Below are positions 60,742 to 64,000 of a stretch of DNA of 64,000 bases, in pieces. The notes beneath the pieces were generated by a model. The model did no database searches. It worked only from the letters and a program-made list of their open reading frames with translations, and was not told the origin of the DNA. The stretch spans positions 186,001 to 250,000 of the forward strand of contig CAZIMS010000001.1 in assembly GCA_964540515.1 (NCBI GenBank), given 5' to 3'. Each line of letters begins with the position of its first letter. Positions within the stretch are counted from its first letter, which is position 1. A program made the translations under genes and the position numbers. The DNA comes from JAOAGA01 sp964540515. Its GTDB lineage: Bacteria > CALINM01.

Positions 60742-63130
60742 TTTTTTCTTCCTTAGACTTTTTAGTACTTTCTTTGCTCTTTTCTATGAGCTCTAAGAGG
60801 TTCTTTTCTACTAAAAAGTTTATTGAACCTTCCTCAAATTTACCTGTCTCTTGATCTAAAGTACCTGCCTTTAGACCTGTTAATATTTCTAATGCTTCTG
60901 AAACATTTTCGATTGCGTAAATGTGAAATAAACCCTTCTCAATGGATTGACATACTTCCTCATTTAACATAAGATGCTGTACATTTGACTTTGGTATTAT
61001 GACTCCAGACTCTTTTTGCTTAAAGCCTCTCTCTTTTATAACTTCAAAAAACCCCTCTATCTTTTCGTTTACACCACCAATTGGCTGAACCTCACCATAC
61101 TGATTCATAGAACCTGTAACAGATATATATTGCTTTATAGGTATATTAGATATAGCAGAGATAAGGGCAACAACTTCTGCAATAGAGGCACTATCTCCTT
61201 CCACCATACCATAAAGCTGTTCGAAACAGATATTAGCACTAAAGCTAAGAGATCTTTTCTTACCAAACATGTTATTGAAAAAAGAGGAGATTATCATAGA
61301 TGCCTTATCGTGAATCTTTCCACTTAATTTTGCTTCTCTGTCGATATTTATTATACCACCCTTGCCAGCATAAACAGTAGCAGTTATACGAGAAGGTCTA
61401 CCAAATCTATAATCGCCTAAGTCATAGACAGATAGACCATTTATAACGCCTACTCTCATGCCCTCTGTGTCAATGAGTAAAATATCTCTCATCAACTGTT
61501 CTTGTATCTTCTTCTCAATCTTGTTGTGTCTCTCCCTCTTCTTATTTAATGCCTTAATAACATCTTCCCGTGAAACAATTGTCTTTCTTGAGTTTTTTGC
61601 AAAGTAGTTTGATTCTCTAACAATCTCAGCTATATCTTCGACTTTAATAGAAAGCCTCCTTTGATCATCAACCAGCCTGCCTCCCTGCTCTATAATCCTT
61701 TGAATTGCAGAATCATCAAAGGGTAGTAGTTTTTCTTTCTCGACAAGATGGTTTATATAAAAGGCATAGGATGCTTCTCCCTTATCATCCCACAAAATAT
61801 CTCCTTGAAAATCGACTTTAACTTTAAAGATTTTTGAGAACTCCTCGTCATAATTAAAAAGTATGTAATATATTAAAGGATTACCTATTATTATAATCTT
61901 AACATCAAGAGGTATCGGCTCGGGCTTTAGTGTTCCTGTCGAGATTCTATAGGGCTCCATTGGGTCTTCTATGCGTATCTCCTTATTCTTAATTGCCCTT
62001 TTTAAGACGTCATAGGAAAAGGGGTTTTTAAAAACATCTATAGCATCAAGTATTAAATAGCCACCATTGGCCTTATGAAGTGAGCCAGATTTTATTAAGG
62101 TAAAATCCGTTAAAGCCATTCCCATCTGAAATCGATACTCTATCTTACCAATAAGATTAAAGGCATTTGGGTTTGTCTCATGTATAACAGGTCTTCCTAC
62201 CTCGCCAGATCTATCAATTAAAACATTTACCTTATATCTAACGAAAGAGGGTTCGGGCTTTAAGAATCTAAAAGCCATATTGGCAGGAACAGGAAGCTCT
62301 GCCTGTTTGAAGTCTTCTAAGTTGTTTAGTATATCTTCCTGAACATCTTGTAGATAATTAATAATTTTTTGGTTAAGACCAAATCTCTCTTTAAGATCTT
62401 CTATATGGTAGGAGATGTTATTGAAAACAACCCTTTTTTCTAACTCTTGTAGATTTTTTCTTGTCTCTTTTTCCGCCTCTTTTACAACTTTTATTGCCTC
62501 TTTTAATCTATTTTGAAGTACCTTTATCTTTTCTTGAATTGCCTTTTTCTCAGCCTCAGAGAGTTTTGAAAACTTCTCTTCATCAAGAACCTCATTGTCT
62601 TTAACAGGAAGAAAGACAAAGCCCTCTGCTCCCTTTTCTAAGATAAAGCCCCTTCCTTTAGCCTCACTATTTAGTGTTTCAAAAACCTGTCTGTCAAACT
62701 CTTGAAATTTTTCTATTATCTGCGCCTTTTCTTGTTCATATTCTTTAGATTCAAAAACCTTTGGTATCTCTTTTCTTAAAGATTCTATTAACTCATCCAT
62801 CTCCTTGGCGAAAAAAACTCCGTAACCCTTTGGAAATTTAAGGTAGATAGGGCAGTCTGGCTCTTTAAAATTGTAAACATAGACATAATCTTCAGGCTCT
62901 TTCTCTGAGAGAGCCTTTTGTTTTGTTATTTCTGATATAAGCTGATGTTTTCCTAAACCTGGCTCTCCCAAAACAAAGATATTGTAGCCATCTGATTCGA
63001 TATCAAGACCAAACTCAATGGCCTCTATGGTTGTTTTCTGAATGTCAAAGAAGACTTGTTTGTTTAGTTCCTTGCCTTTGGATGAAAAAGTACTCTTTCT
63101 TGTAACATCTTTTAACCCAAGCTTTTCCAT
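60734..63130 (-). CDS. Lon-like ATP-dependent protease (LonB/AAA_32 type)
   Basis: About 798 residues. Walker A GEPGLGKH, a long inserted coiled coil, Walker B GGYLILDAID, then the Lon proteolytic domain with the Ser in VEGDSASIAEVVALISAISNI and the Lys in GGVNEKIEGFF. It lacks the classical Lon N-domain. AGGAG before the ATG at 63130 makes that a better start than the ATG at 63145. Its start lies 7 bp after the gyrB stop. Confidence 0.93.
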   Translation of the reverse strand: MEKLGLKDVTRKSTFSSKGKELNKQVFFDIQKTTIEAIEFGLDIESDGYNIFVLGEPGLGKHQLISEITKQKALSEKEPEDYVYVYNFKEPDCPIYLKFPKGYGVFFAKEMDELIESLRKEIPKVFESKEYEQEKAQIIEKFQEFDRQVFETLNSEAKGRGFILEKGAEGFVFLPVKDNEVLDEEKFSKLSEAEKKAIQEKIKVLQNRLKEAIKVVKEAEKETRKNLQELEKRVVFNNISYHIEDLKERFGLNQKIINYLQDVQEDILNNLEDFKQAELPVPANMAFRFLKPEPSFVRYKVNVLIDRSGEVGRPVIHETNPNAFNLIGKIEYRFQMGMALTDFTLIKSGSLHKANGGYLILDAIDVFKNPFSYDVLKRAIKNKEIRIEDPMEPYRISTGTLKPEPIPLDVKIIIIGNPLIYYILFNYDEEFSKIFKVKVDFQGDILWDDKGEASYAFYINHLVEKEKLLPFDDSAIQRIIEQGGRLVDDQRRLSIKVEDIAEIVRESNYFAKNSRKTIVSREDVIKALNKKRERHNKIEKKIQEQLMRDILLIDTEGMRVGVINGLSVYDLGDYRFGRPSRITATVYAGKGGIINIDREAKLSGKIHDKASMIISSFFNNMFGKKRSLSFSANICFEQLYGMVEGDSASIAEVVALISAISNIPIKQYISVTGSMNQYGEVQPIGGVNEKIEGFFEVIKERGFKQKESGVIIPKSNVQHLMLNEEVCQSIEKGLFHIYAIENVSEALEILTGLKAGTLDQETGKFEEGSINFLVEKNLLELIEKSKESTKKSKEEKNE

Positions 63131-63137
63131 TTTTCTC

Positions 63138-64000
63138 CTAAACATCTAAATTTTTTACTTCCCAGGCATTCTCTTCTATAAACTTTCTTCTTGGCTCGAC
63201 CTTCTCTCCCATTAGCATGCTAAATATATCATCAACTATAACCTCATCTTCTAACATTACCTTTCTAAGAACCCGTGTCTCAGGATTCATAGTAGTTTCC
63301 CAGAGTTGAGAAGGGTTCATCTCTCCAAGTCCTTTGTATCTTTGAATATACACACCTTTGTTACCAATATCAAATATTTTTTCGAAAATCTTAAGGGGAC
63401 TCTTTGTCTCAAATATATCATCAGATAAAATAGTGTACGGTGGCATTCCAAGTTTTTCTTTTAATAGTCGAATAACTCCTCTCATCTCTTTTAGATCGGC
63501 AGAGGTGTAAATATCCCTTGAGATTATTGTATTATAAACTTTAAGATTTCTCTCGGTAGTTATTTCAACAAAAAAGCTTTCGTGTTCAAAATCTTTTTTC
63601 ACATCACCAATCTTAATGTAGCCATAGCCTTCTTCCATATACTCCTTTATCTTTCCTATCTTTTCGTTAAAACTCTCTTCACTTTTAAACTCCTCCTCAT
63701 TAGCAAAGAGAAAATATGCCTTCTCTAAAACCTTTGGATCAATATTCTTTTTCTCCAAAGCTTCGGCTAATCTTTTCAGGTTAACAAGCCTTTTTAGGAA
63801 GGCTAACTCGTTTCTTCCCTTAATCTCAGAACTTCCCCTAATAGCAATCTTGTCTAAAGCTAAGTCAACAATTGTCTCCTCTAAATCCTTCTCATCTTTT
63901 AAATACTTCTCAAAATTATCCTTCTTAATTCTGTACAAAGGTGGTTGAGCAATATATAGATAGCCCTCTTTTATTAGATGGGTCATTTGTCTAAAAAATA
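63138..64000 (-). CDS. gyrB: DNA gyrase subunit B, C-terminal part, cut by window edge
   Basis: About 287 residues of the C-terminal end: FFRQM at the window edge, GYLYIAQPPLYRIKK, then a region of about 100 residues and the closing YIQRYKGLGEMNPSQLWETTMNPETRVL...VDDIFSMLMGEKVEPRRKFIEENA. This is the Toprim-distal part of GyrB. It leads into the Lon-like protease gene. Confidence 0.95.
   Translation of the reverse strand, partial: FFRQMTHLIKEGYLYIAQPPLYRIKKDNFEKYLKDEKDLEETIVDLALDKIAIRGSSEIKGRNELAFLKRLVNLKRLAEALEKKNIDPKVLEKAYFLFANEEEFKSEESFNEKIGKIKEYMEEGYGYIKIGDVKKDFEHESFFVEITTERNLKVYNTIISRDIYTSADLKEMRGVIRLLKEKLGMPPYTILSDDIFETKSPLKIFEKIFDIGNKGVYIQRYKGLGEMNPSQLWETTMNPETRVLRKVMLEDEVIVDDIFSMLMGEKVEPRRKFIEENAWEVKNLDV

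Overview
The window is a stretch of chromosome from an AT-rich, Gram-negative (diderm) bacterium. LptD, a second outer-membrane barrel protein and an LpxH-like enzyme imply an LPS outer membrane. A TAXI-type TRAP transporter, a CooS/CooF carbon monoxide dehydrogenase with its own flavoprotein, TrmFO instead of a MnmG-only system and a complete trpEGDCFBA operon would fit an anaerobic Deferribacterota-type organism (Deferribacter-like). That placement is inference from gene content, not a database match.

Layout. 1-5.7 kb: DMT permease (cut by the window edge), slipin, MFS permease, TRAP-TAXI uptake system. 5.8-10.1 kb: leftward nadK-recN-argA-pmbA. 10.2-18.0 kb: Rrf2 regulator, a beta-hydroxyacid dehydrogenase-like enzyme, a metallopeptidase/propeller/outer-membrane barrel protein, panE and a P-type cation ATPase. 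18.1-24.6 kb: the trp operon, whose first gene lacks a normal start codon. 24.6-29.9 kb: MBL phosphodiesterase-like protein, folC, lptD, engB, creatininase-family gene.

29.9-41.1 kb is an accessory island of about 11 kb carrying surface-glycan genes (Wzx flippase, glycosyltransferases, methyltransferases) and IS3- and IS256-family remnants. It is bracketed by a perfect 172-bp direct repeat made of the 3' end of the creatininase gene. Nearly every island gene is broken. Most frameshifts are in the same direction (one base missing), several in A or T runs, while the 50 kb of flanking housekeeping genes is intact. The island is either a decaying or phase-variable glycan locus, or a poorly polished piece of assembly.

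41.3-51.5 kb is an origin-proximal type of block, all leftward: rpmH-rnpA-yidD-yidC-mnmE-rsmG-parA-parB-small zinc ribbon, then rpsF-ssb-rpsR-DUF2232-rplI-dnaB and a DUF1858 protein. A parS-like site lies in the start of rsmG. 51.5-54.9 kb: cNMP-binding protein, LpxH-like enzyme, an ABC exporter with a 56-residue leader gene, a tautomerase and a tRNA-Met. 55.0-58.7 kb: cooS-cooF-flavoprotein operon. 59.1-64 kb: trmFO, a coiled-coil protein, a Lon-like protease and the 3' part of gyrB.

A recurring regulatory theme is that several operon-leading genes have no Shine-Dalgarno sequence and instead carry a -10 hexamer 5-7 nt upstream of the ATG, as expected for leaderless mRNAs. Other leading genes have strong GGAGG-type sites.
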